Assembly: GCF_001830325.1 (NCBI RefSeq)
Contig: NZ_MHZG01000009.1
Location: forward strand, 1 to 64,000
Direction: 5' to 3'
DNA: 64,000 nucleotides
DNA from: Polynucleobacter sp. GWA2_45_21
Lineage (GTDB): Bacteria; Pseudomonadota; Gammaproteobacteria; Burkholderiales; Burkholderiaceae
The notes beneath the pieces were generated by a model. That model searched no databases, had not been told where the DNA came from, and was given only the letters and a program-made list of their open reading frames with translations. Position numbers and translations under genes: made by a program. This document shows positions 37,414-46,156 of the stretch, piece after piece (position 1 is the first letter of the stretch; the number at the start of each line of letters is the position of its first letter).

Positions 37414-38073
37414 ATGGCAAGAATGAAATTTATCTGCGATACAGAGCGTTGCATTGAGTGCAACGGCTGTGTCACAGCTTGTAAAAACGATAACGAAGTG
37501 CCTTGGGGTATCAATCGTCGCCGAGTTGTTACGGTAAATGACGGTATTGTTGGCCAGGAAAAGTCTGTTTCAGTTGCTTGTATGCACTGCTCGGATGCAC
37601 CTTGTATGGCAGTTTGCCCAGTAGATTGCTTCTACCGCACCGATGAGGGTGTAGTGCTGCATGACAAGGACATTTGCATTGGTTGCGGCTATTGCTCTTT
37701 TGCATGCCCATTTGGCGCACCTCAATTCTTAAGTCAGGGTGCCTTCGGTTCCCGTAGCAAGATGGACAAGTGCACCTTCTGTAGCGGTGGCCCAGAAGTG
37801 AACGGTAGCGTTGCTGAATTTGAGAAGTATGGTCGTAACCGCTTAGCCGAAGGCAAATTACCTTTGTGTGCTGAGATGTGTTCAACCAAGGCTTTGATTG
37901 GTGGCGATGACGAAGTAATTTCTTCCATCTACGCTAAGCGTGTATCAGTTCGTGAAGCTAATGGTCGTTATCCAAGTACCGATATTTTTGGTTGGTCTAC
38001 TGCTTATGGTCCTTCGGGATCACCTGCACCGAAGCCGACACCCGCTGACAAAATTCCAGGAGCAAAGTCATGA
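37414..38073 (+). CDS. fdhB: Formate dehydrogenase iron-sulfur (beta) subunit
   Basis: A 219-residue ferredoxin-type subunit with four [4Fe-4S] sites: CIECNGCVTAC, CMHCSDAPCMAVCP, CIGCGYCSFACP and the split CTFC ... CAEMC. It passes electrons from FdhA to the cytochrome b subunit. Unlike E. coli FdnH it has no C-terminal membrane helix; the tail is Pro/Ser/Lys rich (PKPTPADKIPGAKS). It has no signal of its own and is presumably exported with FdhA. AGGAG precedes the ATG, and the gene overlaps the next by ATGA. Confidence 0.94.
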   Translation: MARMKFICDTERCIECNGCVTACKNDNEVPWGINRRRVVTVNDGIVGQEKSVSVACMHCSDAPCMAVCPVDCFYRTDEGVVLHDKDICIGCGYCSFACPFGAPQFLSQGAFGSRSKMDKCTFCSGGPEVNGSVAEFEKYGRNRLAEGKLPLCAEMCSTKALIGGDDEVISSIYAKRVSVREANGRYPSTDIFGWSTAYGPSGSPAPKPTPADKIPGAKS

Positions 38074-38306
38074 AATTGAATTTCAAAACTCTCGGCTTGT
38101 GTTTGGCTGCTGGTACTTTGTTGGCGGCATGTTCCGAGCCACCAGAAATTGCAGCGAAAGCTGCCAAGCGTCCTGATGTAGCCCCTTACATGGGTGCTGA
38201 TAATGGATTCATGACAAAGGGCTGGACTCCGGGTAATCAAGCTAGTTGGGCGGAGGCGATTAACAAGCGCAATCAGAAGCAATCTGAGTATTCACGCGCT
38301 AAGTGA
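38070..38306 (+). CDS. Small lipoprotein between fdhB and fdhC
   Basis: A 78-residue lipoprotein with signal MKLNFKTLGLCLAAGTLLAAC (lipobox LLAAC). The mature part is about 58 residues and contains PYMGADNGFMTKGWTPGNQASWAEAINKRNQ, so it is not mere low complexity. No family is recognised. Start and fdhB stop overlap (ATGA), which implies coupled translation and a stoichiometric role. A small anchoring or assembly subunit of the periplasmic Fdh complex is a reasonable inference. Confidence 0.85.
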   Translation: MKLNFKTLGLCLAAGTLLAACSEPPEIAAKAAKRPDVAPYMGADNGFMTKGWTPGNQASWAEAINKRNQKQSEYSRAK

Positions 38307-38353
38307 TCAGTTAAACAACAATAAATAAAACGAAAACGTTTAAGGATATTTGT

Positions 38354-39409
38354 ATGAATCGATCATTTTCAAGTGTTAGTCGCTCCTGGGTCTTGGCTCT
38401 GGGCGTTTCACTGAGTTTGTTAAGCGGGGTTGCTCTGGCAGATCGTGCGCCAATGCAACCTTTGCCATCGCCAAGTGGAATTGATTTCCCTAAGAATCTC
38501 AATACGATTCCCGACGGAACTCAAGCGCAATCTCAGCCGGCGAATACCGCCCCAAAAGAGGGTGCTATTTGGGATACAGCCAACAGTGCTCCTTATAACT
38601 ACGTCAGCATTCCAGACAAAGAGGCGAGCGTATTAATTCAACGCTCAGGTCAGCAATGGCGCCTAATTCGTAATGGCGTGATCACTGTTTATGGTGGCTG
38701 GCTCCTAGCCCTTGCATTTTTTGGTGTGATTGCGATGTACACCCTCAAGGGCTCAATCAAGTTACATGAGCCTCTATCAGGCGTGAAGATCAAGCGCTTT
38801 AGCGGCTTTGATCGCCTCACGCATTGGACCATGGCATTTAGCTTTATTGCTCTTGCATTGACTGGCCTGTTAATTTTGTACGGCAAGTTCTTTGCGATGC
38901 CATTGATGGGCGGCGCTGCGTATGGTTCTTTCTTGATGGTTTGCAAGAACATCCATAACTTTGTTGGGCCACTCTTTACTTTAAGTATTGTGATTTTCTT
39001 CTTCCTCTTTGTTCGCAAGAACGTCTTTGGGGAAGGTGACATGGCTTGGTTAATGTCTTTTGGTGGACTCTTCTCTGGTAAGCATGTGCCAGCAGGTTTC
39101 TTCAACTTTGGTGAGAAGTTCTGGTTCTGGTTCGGCATGGTTTTCCTAGGCCTGATTATTTCAGCTTCAGGATTTGTGCTCGACATGATCGTGCCATTCA
39201 TGGACATCCAATACTTGCGTGGAACTATGCAATTGGCCAATATCATCCACAGTTCTGCAGCTATTTTGATGACAGCAATGGCAATGGGCCACATTTACAT
39301 CGGTACGATTGGTATGCAGGGTTCAATCGACGGTATGAAGACTGGCTATGTTGATGCTACTTGGGCTAAAGAGCACCATGAGCTCTGGTATGACAAGATT
39401 AATAAATAA
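38354..39409 (+). CDS. fdhC: Formate dehydrogenase cytochrome b556 (gamma) subunit
   Basis: A 351-residue membrane cytochrome b that hands electrons from FdhB to quinone. A cleavable signal (MNRSFSSVSRSWVLALGVSL, cleavage near residue 29) is followed by a periplasmic region of about 80 residues and then four or five membrane segments. Heme-ligand candidates are His in RLTHWTMAFSF, KNIHNFVGP and ANIIHSS/MGHIYIG. The extended N-terminal periplasmic part is common in proteobacterial FdoI-like proteins of this group but absent from E. coli FdnI. TTTAAGGAT precedes the start. Confidence 0.93.
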   Translation: MNRSFSSVSRSWVLALGVSLSLLSGVALADRAPMQPLPSPSGIDFPKNLNTIPDGTQAQSQPANTAPKEGAIWDTANSAPYNYVSIPDKEASVLIQRSGQQWRLIRNGVITVYGGWLLALAFFGVIAMYTLKGSIKLHEPLSGVKIKRFSGFDRLTHWTMAFSFIALALTGLLILYGKFFAMPLMGGAAYGSFLMVCKNIHNFVGPLFTLSIVIFFFLFVRKNVFGEGDMAWLMSFGGLFSGKHVPAGFFNFGEKFWFWFGMVFLGLIISASGFVLDMIVPFMDIQYLRGTMQLANIIHSSAAILMTAMAMGHIYIGTIGMQGSIDGMKTGYVDATWAKEHHELWYDKINK

Positions 39410-39419
39410 GGACATGGCC

Positions 39420-39692
39420 ATGAAAAAAATCATTGCTTTTACACTCTGCTCATTTGTAAGTGCTTTTGCTTTCGCAGCCTTACCCCCACTATCGCCTGAA
39501 GCTCAGGCAGAGGCTGATCTAAAGAAGGCTAAAACGGCTTATGCTGGTAAGGTTGGAGCTTTCAAGCTTTGCCAAGTGCAAAATAAGATTGCCGACCAAT
39601 ACAAGGTTTCCGGTACTCCAGCACCAGCAGCCTGTGTAGCGCCACCTCCATTTGTTGCACCGGTTGCTGCTGCAGCGCCAGCTGCAAAGTAA
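39420..39692 (+). CDS. Small exported protein at end of formate dehydrogenase operon
   Basis: A 90-residue protein. Of two in-frame ATGs (39414, 39420), the second is preferred because AAGGA ends seven bases before it. The signal peptide MKKIIAFTLCSFVSAFAFA is followed by a short charged helix (PEAQAEADLKKAKTAYAGKV) with KLCQVQNKI and an Ala/Pro/Val-rich tail containing a second Cys (AACVAPPP). No heme motif is present. Function is unknown. It ends one base before the convergent ABC ATPase gene. Confidence 0.82.
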   Translation: MKKIIAFTLCSFVSAFAFAALPPLSPEAQAEADLKKAKTAYAGKVGAFKLCQVQNKIADQYKVSGTPAPAACVAPPPFVAPVAAAAPAAK

Positions 39693-40403
39693 TTAGTCGG
39701 AGAGTAACTCTTGATGTAAGTAGCGCTTTGCTGCTTGTGTCTGAGGATTGGCAAAGAAAGGACCTACGGGTCCTTTTTCTTTTATCTGGCCCTGATCAAT
39801 GAAGATAATGTACTCGGCTAGTCTTTGTACTTGTGCCAGCTGGTGGGAGGTAAAGATGACATCTGATCCATGAAGCTTAAATTGGCGGATGATTTCTTCT
39901 ACTTGCTCTGTAGTATTTGGATCTAGATTGGCGGTGGGTTCATCTAGCAATACCAAATTGGGTTTTTGCAATATGACTCGACCTAAGCATAGCTTTTGTC
40001 TTTCTCCTGCTGAGAGTTTATGAGCAGGACTATTCGCAAGACGGCTTAAACCGATCTGCTCTATGACGGCATCAATAGCCCTCGACTCAATAGAAGGATC
40101 AGAGTCTTGGACCATCGCAATATTAGTTCTAGCGGAGGCCTTAATCATTGGCGTATGGTGCAATACCAAGGATGATTTGATGGATCTTCTTGAGTGCGTG
40201 ATCGTGCCTGAATTCGGTGTGATCAAACCATCAATTAACTTGAGGAATGTGGTTTTTCCGGCGCCATTGGGCCCAATACAGGCGCTAATTCGATCTGCAG
40301 GAATGAGTGCGTGGGGGATATCCAATATAGTCCGACCATCACTTTTAACAATGATGTCCTGTAGCTCGATGTATTGCTGAAATTGTTCGGAGGGATTAAC
40401 CAT
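39693..40403 (-). CDS. tupC: Tungstate/molybdate-type ABC transporter ATPase
   Basis: A 236-residue ABC ATPase with Walker A GPNGAGKTT, signature LSAGERQKLCLGR, Walker B NLVLLDEP and a final switch histidine in FTSHQLAQ. The ATG at 40403 is chosen; it overlaps the permease stop by eight bases, while a TTG at 40418 is less likely. The close fit with a TupB-like permease and the position beside formate dehydrogenase favour tungstate or molybdate. The exact oxyanion cannot be told from sequence by eye. Confidence 0.75.
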   Translation of the reverse strand: MVNPSEQFQQYIELQDIIVKSDGRTILDIPHALIPADRISACIGPNGAGKTTFLKLIDGLITPNSGTITHSRRSIKSSLVLHHTPMIKASARTNIAMVQDSDPSIESRAIDAVIEQIGLSRLANSPAHKLSAGERQKLCLGRVILQKPNLVLLDEPTANLDPNTTEQVEEIIRQFKLHGSDVIFTSHQLAQVQRLAEYIIFIDQGQIKEKGPVGPFFANPQTQAAKRYLHQELLSD

Positions 40404-41097
40404 AGCGTCGCTCCGCAATTTGGCGAACTACAAATGTGAAAAGGTTGGCTAGTAACACAATGCCCAGTAAGACAATTCCTAAGGCAAGCGCAAGAGGGAG
40501 GTCGCCCTTGCTTGTTTCTAAGGCAATCGCAGTGGTCATGGTTCGAGTGGATTGATCAATGTTCCCGCCCACGATCATGACGGCTCCAACCTCGGATATT
40601 GCTCTAGCTAGTCCAGCTAGGACGGCAATAGTCAGTGAGAAGCGACAGTCCCAAATCAGCCATTTGAGGGAGGCCATTCTGGGTAAGCGAAGGGCCATAA
40701 ATGAATCCCGATGAATTCTCCAGGAATCTTCCAAAATTTGGCGGCTTAGAGCCGCAATTAAAGGGGTTGTGAGCAGTGTTTGGGCAAGGATCATGCCCTT
40801 GGGTGTAAAAAGCCATCCCCATACGCCTAAAGGCCCTGTGCGCGAGAGTAAGAGGTAGACCACAACGCCAACAATGACTGTTGGGACGCCCATGAGTGTA
40901 TTCAGGGTAACTGTAATCGTTTGTTTACCCCGAAATTCTTCGGTGGCCAATAGAGCACCAATCGGCAGCCCAATCAGGGTACCTAAAAGGAGTGCCGTCA
41001 AGCTGACCTGAAGAGAGACGAGAACAATGCCCATTACTCCTGCATCCAAATGTGCAAGGAGTCTAAAAGCATCCTGAAAGGTCATCAACATGGACAT
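40396..41097 (-). CDS. tupB: Tungstate/molybdate-type ABC transporter permease
   Basis: A 233-residue inner-membrane permease with about five to six hydrophobic segments. The block ARAISEVGAVMIVGGNID is the typical cytoplasmic EAA loop of TupB-like permeases, and PIGALLATEEFRGKQ and TLMGVPTVIVGVVVYLLLSRTGPLG also fit. The ATG at 41097 is a choice among several close ones (41091, 41085) with no clear ribosome binding site. A TTG at 41139 would extend it. No substrate-binding protein gene is adjacent. Confidence 0.78.
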   Translation of the reverse strand: MSMLMTFQDAFRLLAHLDAGVMGIVLVSLQVSLTALLLGTLIGLPIGALLATEEFRGKQTITVTLNTLMGVPTVIVGVVVYLLLSRTGPLGVWGWLFTPKGMILAQTLLTTPLIAALSRQILEDSWRIHRDSFMALRLPRMASLKWLIWDCRFSLTIAVLAGLARAISEVGAVMIVGGNIDQSTRTMTTAIALETSKGDLPLALALGIVLLGIVLLANLFTFVVRQIAERRYG

Positions 41098-41156
41098 GAT
41101 TCTAGCAAGGGGGTGGCAAAATGGCAGAAATGCAAACAATTTCCCTTTTTTAACTC

Positions 41157-41357
41157 ATGGCTGAAGTCATTTGCCTCTGTAATGAGGTTCTCGATGCTGA
41201 TCTTCGAGAATATCTTGATGCCCATCCAATCGACTCTATTGAGGAGTTGCGTGAGCAAGCCTCCATTTGCAATAAGTGCATGCAGTGTCAGGATTTAGTT
41301 GAGGGTGAAATTTATTTGGCACGTGTTCGACGGCAGCGTGCTGCAGGACAGTTTTAA
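41157..41357 (+). CDS. BFD-like [2Fe-2S] protein
   Basis: A 66-residue protein resembling bacterioferritin-associated ferredoxin domains. The four cysteines expected for a [2Fe-2S] cluster are present as ICLCNEV near the N-terminus and ICNKCMQC near residue 40. Bfd releases iron from bacterioferritin, but BFD-like domains also occur with other partners, and no bacterioferritin is nearby. Its stop overlaps the next start (TAATG), which ties it to the endonuclease/phosphatase gene. Confidence 0.8.
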   Translation: MAEVICLCNEVLDADLREYLDAHPIDSIEELREQASICNKCMQCQDLVEGEIYLARVRRQRAAGQF

Positions 41358-42109
41358 TGACGCAAAGTAAGTTGGGCCGCTTTAGCGTCATGACCATGAA
41401 TGTGCATAAGGGGCTATCACCCTTGCACAGGAAGTCGACTATCTACGAGCTACGTCAGAAAATGCGTAGCCATCATCCAGATTTGCTTTTTCTGCAAGAG
41501 CTTCAGCAGGAACATCGAGGGCGAATTCGGCGCTTTGGTCAATGGCCTTTAACAGAGCTCACCCACTTTTTATCCGAAGACTTTTGGCATGATTGGCATT
41601 ACGGTAAAAATGTGGAATATCCAGATGGGCATCATGGCAATGCAATTCTGTCTAAGAGGCCTTTGCATAAGGGTGAAAATTACGACATCTCGGCTTATCG
41701 ATTTGAACGGCGCGGATTGCTTCATAGCGTCACCCAGCTCGAGGGTGTAGCAACACCGATCCATTGTTTTTGCGTTCACTTGGCCTTATTTGAAGGCGGG
41801 AGAGAGCGTCAGTTAAATGAAATTATTCGTTACATTGATTCACTGGCGAATGGTGGTCCCACTATTGTGGCTGGTGACTTTAACGATTGGCGCAACCGCG
41901 TGAGTGCGCCGATGCAGGCTGCCGGTTTTAATGAGGTATTTGAAGTACTTACTGGAGCCCCGGCAAAAACCTTTCCTAGTGTGAAGCCTATGCTTCCAAT
42001 GGATCGAATTTATGTGCGGGGCTTAAAAATCCATTCTGCGGAAGTGATGCATGAATGGTTGAAACTATCCGATCACTTAGGTATTGCAGCGGAACTTGAA
42101 ATTTTATGA
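41357..42109 (+). CDS. Endonuclease/exonuclease/phosphatase family protein
   Basis: A 250-residue EEP-fold phosphodiesterase. Metal and catalytic motifs are visible: MNVHKG, LFLQELQQEH, HLALFEGGRERQ, VAGDFNDW, MDRIYVRGL and LSDHLG at the end. It has no signal peptide. The family cleaves nucleic acid or phospholipid phosphodiesters. Coupling to the downstream cardiolipin synthase (ATGA overlap) hints at a lipid link and is a common pairing in Burkholderiales. Substrate not assignable. Confidence 0.88.
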   Translation: MTQSKLGRFSVMTMNVHKGLSPLHRKSTIYELRQKMRSHHPDLLFLQELQQEHRGRIRRFGQWPLTELTHFLSEDFWHDWHYGKNVEYPDGHHGNAILSKRPLHKGENYDISAYRFERRGLLHSVTQLEGVATPIHCFCVHLALFEGGRERQLNEIIRYIDSLANGGPTIVAGDFNDWRNRVSAPMQAAGFNEVFEVLTGAPAKTFPSVKPMLPMDRIYVRGLKIHSAEVMHEWLKLSDHLGIAAELEIL

Positions 42110-43581
42110 ACATTATTAATTTTTTACTAGGATCTATTTTTGGTGAATCCTTTATTTGGGTCCCAATAGCCCACATCATTATTGTGATTCTGTTTGGATT
42201 TAGATTAATTTCAGTGAGAAGGCCGGTTGGCGTTGTTCTGGCCTGGTTTCTGATTGTGGTTCTATTCCCCTTAATTGGTATTAGCCTCTATATCCTCATT
42301 GGCGAGCGTCCCGTTGGTCGAAAGCTCACTCGAAAAATTATTCGCATGGATAAAGAGTACGCTGCCATCACCGAAGCGATGCGCAAACGCTATCAGGCTG
42401 ATAAACAACTTCTGCCAATTGAAGGCAGGGCCCTGAGTCTCTTGGCAGAGGCTAAAAATGGTTCACCAGTAATCGCTGGCAATCAGATTGAACTCTTTAC
42501 GAATTCTCTGGAAATCTTGCAATACTTTATTGATGAGATTAATCAGGCTAAGAAAACATTGCATTTGGAATTCTATATATGGGCTTTAGGTGGTGATGCA
42601 GATCGTGTTGGCGAAGCTTTAATCGCTGCGGCTAAGCGTGGCGTAGCTTGTAAAGTGCTATTGGATTCTTTAGGTAGTAAAGACTGGTTTAAATCGACTT
42701 GGCCTAAGCGCTTCAGAAAAGCGGGTATTAAAGTAACTGAGGCATTACCTATTCAAGTTGGCCGCTTTCAATTTCGTCGTGCTGACTTAAGGCTGCATCG
42801 CAAGATATTTGTGATCGATAACACCATCGTTTGGACTGGCAGTATGAATATGGTCGACCCACGTACTTTTAAACAAGATTCAGGTGTGGGCGAATGGGTA
42901 GATGCAATGGTCAGAATTGAAGGGCCTGTAGCATCTCAGTTTGAGCTGACATTCTCGTTTGACTGGAGTGTTGACAATCCCAGAGTTACGCACTTTAGCA
43001 ATGTAGTGCCGGCTGCCAGCCCACTAGAAGGGAAGGTATTGGCTCAAGAGTTTTCCTCCGGGCCGGTATACCGCGACGATATCTTGTACCAAGTATTGCT
43101 TTCAGCCATCATGGATGCCCGTGAAGAGCTCACCATCACTACGCCTTACTTTGGTCCTGACGATGGTTTGATTCAGGCGCTGATGGCAGCAGCTGGTCGT
43201 GGCGTGAAGGTGACTCTGATTGTTCCCAAGTTAAATGACTCGACATTGGTTGCTTGGAGTAGTCGCAGCTTCTACTCTGATCTCATGAGTGCCGGTGTGA
43301 ATATCGCTGAGTTCCATGGCGGCCTATTGCATACGAAGAGCATGCTGATAGACAAGCGTGTTGCCATTTTTGGTTCAGTCAATTTTGATCAGCGCAGCTT
43401 GCGTCTCAATTTTGAAATTAGCTTAATCGTATACAACGATGAATTCTGCGCCAAGCTCGAAACCTTGATCGAGTCTTACTTGGCTAAATCAGATATGGTA
43501 AATCCAGCAACTTGGGCTAAGAGACCGCATTGGCATGTTCTGCTGGAGAATGCAGCCCACCTGACATCACCCTTGCTTTAA
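42106..43581 (+). CDS. cls: Cardiolipin synthase
   Basis: A 491-residue membrane enzyme that condenses phosphatidylglycerol to cardiolipin. Two N-terminal membrane helices (about residues 1-30 and 35-60) are followed by two phospholipase D domains with HKD motifs: LHRKIFVIDNTIVWTGSMN and LHTKSMLIDKRVAIFGSVN. The N-terminal region GVVLAWFLIVVLFPLIGISLY is typical of ClsA-type synthases. Its last four bases overlap the end of the convergent CoA-transferase gene. Confidence 0.94.
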   Translation: MNIINFLLGSIFGESFIWVPIAHIIIVILFGFRLISVRRPVGVVLAWFLIVVLFPLIGISLYILIGERPVGRKLTRKIIRMDKEYAAITEAMRKRYQADKQLLPIEGRALSLLAEAKNGSPVIAGNQIELFTNSLEILQYFIDEINQAKKTLHLEFYIWALGGDADRVGEALIAAAKRGVACKVLLDSLGSKDWFKSTWPKRFRKAGIKVTEALPIQVGRFQFRRADLRLHRKIFVIDNTIVWTGSMNMVDPRTFKQDSGVGEWVDAMVRIEGPVASQFELTFSFDWSVDNPRVTHFSNVVPAASPLEGKVLAQEFSSGPVYRDDILYQVLLSAIMDAREELTITTPYFGPDDGLIQALMAAAGRGVKVTLIVPKLNDSTLVAWSSRSFYSDLMSAGVNIAEFHGGLLHTKSMLIDKRVAIFGSVNFDQRSLRLNFEISLIVYNDEFCAKLETLIESYLAKSDMVNPATWAKRPHWHVLLENAAHLTSPLL

Positions 43582-44762
43582 ATGGAGCCCTGACCCCGCA
43601 TCTTTGCAATCTCATCAGCAGAAATGCCAAGCTCAGTCAGGATGGCTTCCGTATGTTGGCCCACTGCAGGTATCTCATCCATGCGGTAGTCAAAGCTGTC
43701 ATTGCTGCCTGGGGGTAGCATCGCTGGAATAGGGCCCACCGGTGATCCTACTTGTACCCAGCGATCCCTTGCTTTGAGTTGATCATGATTCCATAAGCCC
43801 TGCATATCATTTAGGCGGGCATTGGCGATTTGCGCTTGATCTAGTTTTGCAATCACTTGCTGGGTAGTAAGTTTGCTAAAACAGGCATCAATGATGGAGA
43901 GGAGCTCATCTCGCTTTTCATTACGCTTGAAGTTTTTATCAAAGCGCTCATCTTTAGCTAGCGCTTGATTCTCAAGCACTACCTCACAGAATAAAACCCA
44001 CTCACGATCATTTTGCAGACCCAGCATCACAGTGCCACCATCTCCCGCCTTAAATGGCCCATAAGGATAGATCGTGGCATGAGATGCGCCATTGCGAGGA
44101 GGGGGTGCAGCTCCCTCATAGGCGTAATAGAGCGGGTAGCTCATCCATTCACCCAAAGACTCCAGCATAGAAACATCGATAGTGGATCCTTTGCCGGTCT
44201 TCCCCCTCTGGAGAAGTGCTGCCAAAACATTGGTGTAGGCATACATGCCTGCAGCAATATCTGCAATCGAATTGCCTGCCTTGCTAGGTGTCTCAGGTGT
44301 GCCGGTAACCGACAAGAATCCAGCTTCACTTTGAATCAGTAAGTCATAGGCTTTTTTGTCACGATAAGGCCCATTATTTCCATAGCCTGAGATGTCGCAC
44401 AAGATTAAGCCGGGATTATCTTTTTGCAATAGCTCTGCAGTAAGGCCCATGCGCGCTGCGGCACCAGGGGCTAAGTTCTGTACCAGCACATCCGCTGTTT
44501 TGAGGAGCTTCTTTAGTGCTGCCAAGGCCGATTCTTGTTTGAGATCTAGGGTGAGACTTTCTTTAGAGCGATTTACCCAAGTGAAATGAGATGACATGCC
44601 ATTGACCCGTTCATCATAGGCGCGGGCAAAGTCTCCGGCACCAGGCCGTTCGACCTTGATGACTCGTGCACCTAAGTCGGCCAATTGGCGAGTACAAAAC
44701 GGAGCAGCAATGGCATGCTCTAACGAAACCACAGTGATGCCATCTAGGGGGCGAATGCTCAT
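43578..44762 (-). CDS. CaiB/BaiF family CoA-transferase (class III)
   Basis: A 394-residue family III CoA-transferase. The N-terminus RPLDGITVVSLEHAIAAPFCTRQLADLGARVIKVE, the LDLKQ block and the catalytic Asp in LILCDISGYGNNGPYRDKKAYDLL region are characteristic. It moves CoA between carboxylic acids. It is encoded 45 bases downstream of an acyl-CoA dehydrogenase, so the pair probably activates and oxidises one organic acid. Glutarate or a branched acid would fit, but the substrate is not evident. Confidence 0.92.
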   Translation of the reverse strand: MSIRPLDGITVVSLEHAIAAPFCTRQLADLGARVIKVERPGAGDFARAYDERVNGMSSHFTWVNRSKESLTLDLKQESALAALKKLLKTADVLVQNLAPGAAARMGLTAELLQKDNPGLILCDISGYGNNGPYRDKKAYDLLIQSEAGFLSVTGTPETPSKAGNSIADIAAGMYAYTNVLAALLQRGKTGKGSTIDVSMLESLGEWMSYPLYYAYEGAAPPPRNGASHATIYPYGPFKAGDGGTVMLGLQNDREWVLFCEVVLENQALAKDERFDKNFKRNEKRDELLSIIDACFSKLTTQQVIAKLDQAQIANARLNDMQGLWNHDQLKARDRWVQVGSPVGPIPAMLPPGSNDSFDYRMDEIPAVGQHTEAILTELGISADEIAKMRGQGSI

Positions 44763-44807
44763 GAGATTGCTTATCCAAACACTAAATTAATTAACAGGTC
44801 TACAGAA

Positions 44808-45977
44808 TTAGAAAGAGCGGGGGAGGCCCAATACATGCTCAGCGATATAGGAATAGATTAAGTTAGTCGAGATTGGCGCTACTTGGTAAAGGCGTGTCTC
44901 TCTGAATTTACGCTCAACATCATATTCATTGGCAAAGCCAAATCCTCCATGAGTTTGCAGGCAAACGTTAGCGGCTTCCCAAGAGGCTTTGGCAGCTAAG
45001 TACTTAGCCATGTTGGATTCGGCACCGCAGGCTTGTTTAGCATCAAATAGTTCACAAGCTTTAAAGCGCATTAGATTGGCAGCTTCTGTTTCGATATAAG
45101 AATCTGCAATTGGAAACTGAATACCTTGATTCTTACCAATCGGACGATCAAATACCACACGTTCATTGGCATAGCGGCGGGCCTTATCTACAAACCAATA
45201 AGCATCTCCAATACACTCGGCAGCAATGAGGACACGCTCCGCATTGAGGCCGTCAAGAATGTATTTAAATCCTTGGCCTTCTTCGCCAATTAAATTCTCA
45301 GCAGGAATTTCTAAGTTATCAAAGAAGACTTCATTGGTTTCATGGTTCACCATATTGGCAATAGGTTGAATCTCCATGCCTTTGCCAATCGCATCCTTGA
45401 GATTGACGATAAAGATTGACATGCCTTCTGATTTTTTCTTTACCTCTGCAAGCGGAGTAGTGCGCGCTAAAAGAATCATTAAATCGGAATGCTGAATACG
45501 AGAAATCCAAACCTTCTGACCATTCACTACATACTTGTCACCCTTTTTAACGGCGGTAGTTTTGAGTTTGGTGGTATCGGTGCCTGTAGTCGGTTCGGTC
45601 ACAGCCATACTTTGGAGGCGTAATTCTCCGGTAGCAATCTTAGGAAGGTATAGCTTCTTTTGAGCATCTGAACCATGGCGCAATAGAGTGCCCATGTTGT
45701 ACATCTGACCATGGCATGAGCCGGCATTACCACCTGAGAGATTAATTTCTTCCATGATGACGGAAGCCTCAGCCAATCCCAAACCTGAGCCACCATATTC
45801 TTCTGGAATAAGGGCGGCCAGCCAGCCCGCTTGCGCCATAGCATCGACAAAAGCTTCAGGGTAGGCGCGCTCATGATCTACTTTTTGCCAGTATGCGGAG
45901 TCAAAGCTTCCACAGAGGTCGCGCAAGGCTTCGCGCATATCTTGATATTGGTCTGGCTTGGGAATAGGGTGGTTCAT
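44808..45977 (-). CDS. Acyl-CoA dehydrogenase
   Basis: A 389-residue FAD flavoenzyme that introduces a 2,3-double bond in an acyl-CoA. Family blocks are QSMAVTEPTTGTDTTKLKTTA, VNGQKVWISRIQHSDL, the FAD-site region IQFPIADSYIETEAANLM and, near the C-terminus, QTHGGFGFANEYDVERKFRE. Its chain-length specificity cannot be read by eye. It is first of two genes with the CoA-transferase. About 100 bases upstream, in the gap before the next gene, a short sequence related to REP-type elements occurs (46055-46064). Confidence 0.93.
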   Translation of the reverse strand: MNHPIPKPDQYQDMREALRDLCGSFDSAYWQKVDHERAYPEAFVDAMAQAGWLAALIPEEYGGSGLGLAEASVIMEEINLSGGNAGSCHGQMYNMGTLLRHGSDAQKKLYLPKIATGELRLQSMAVTEPTTGTDTTKLKTTAVKKGDKYVVNGQKVWISRIQHSDLMILLARTTPLAEVKKKSEGMSIFIVNLKDAIGKGMEIQPIANMVNHETNEVFFDNLEIPAENLIGEEGQGFKYILDGLNAERVLIAAECIGDAYWFVDKARRYANERVVFDRPIGKNQGIQFPIADSYIETEAANLMRFKACELFDAKQACGAESNMAKYLAAKASWEAANVCLQTHGGFGFANEYDVERKFRETRLYQVAPISTNLIYSYIAEHVLGLPRSF

Positions 45978-46156
45978 TTAGCTGCCTAAAAAAGTTAAGA
46001 AATAATTGAATCCCCACAGTTTAAGCAAGAATTCAAGATTGTGGGCGACGCAAAATCTGACCCCAATCCCAGCGATTGTTGAGTCTGATGGCGCTTGGGG
46101 CATACTTGGGACATGATCAAAACCCCGCTTTCCAAACGATCTGGAGCCCTTGCCTA

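Noticed and set aside
38328..38341. AAACG/CGTTT inverted repeat before fdhC as operator
   Set aside because: Five-base arms in an A-rich stretch inside an operon; likely chance.
39348..39413. Longer form of the exported protein after fdhC
   Set aside because: It would overlap the fdhC coding region and lack a signal peptide at its start; the ATG at 39420 gives a clean one.
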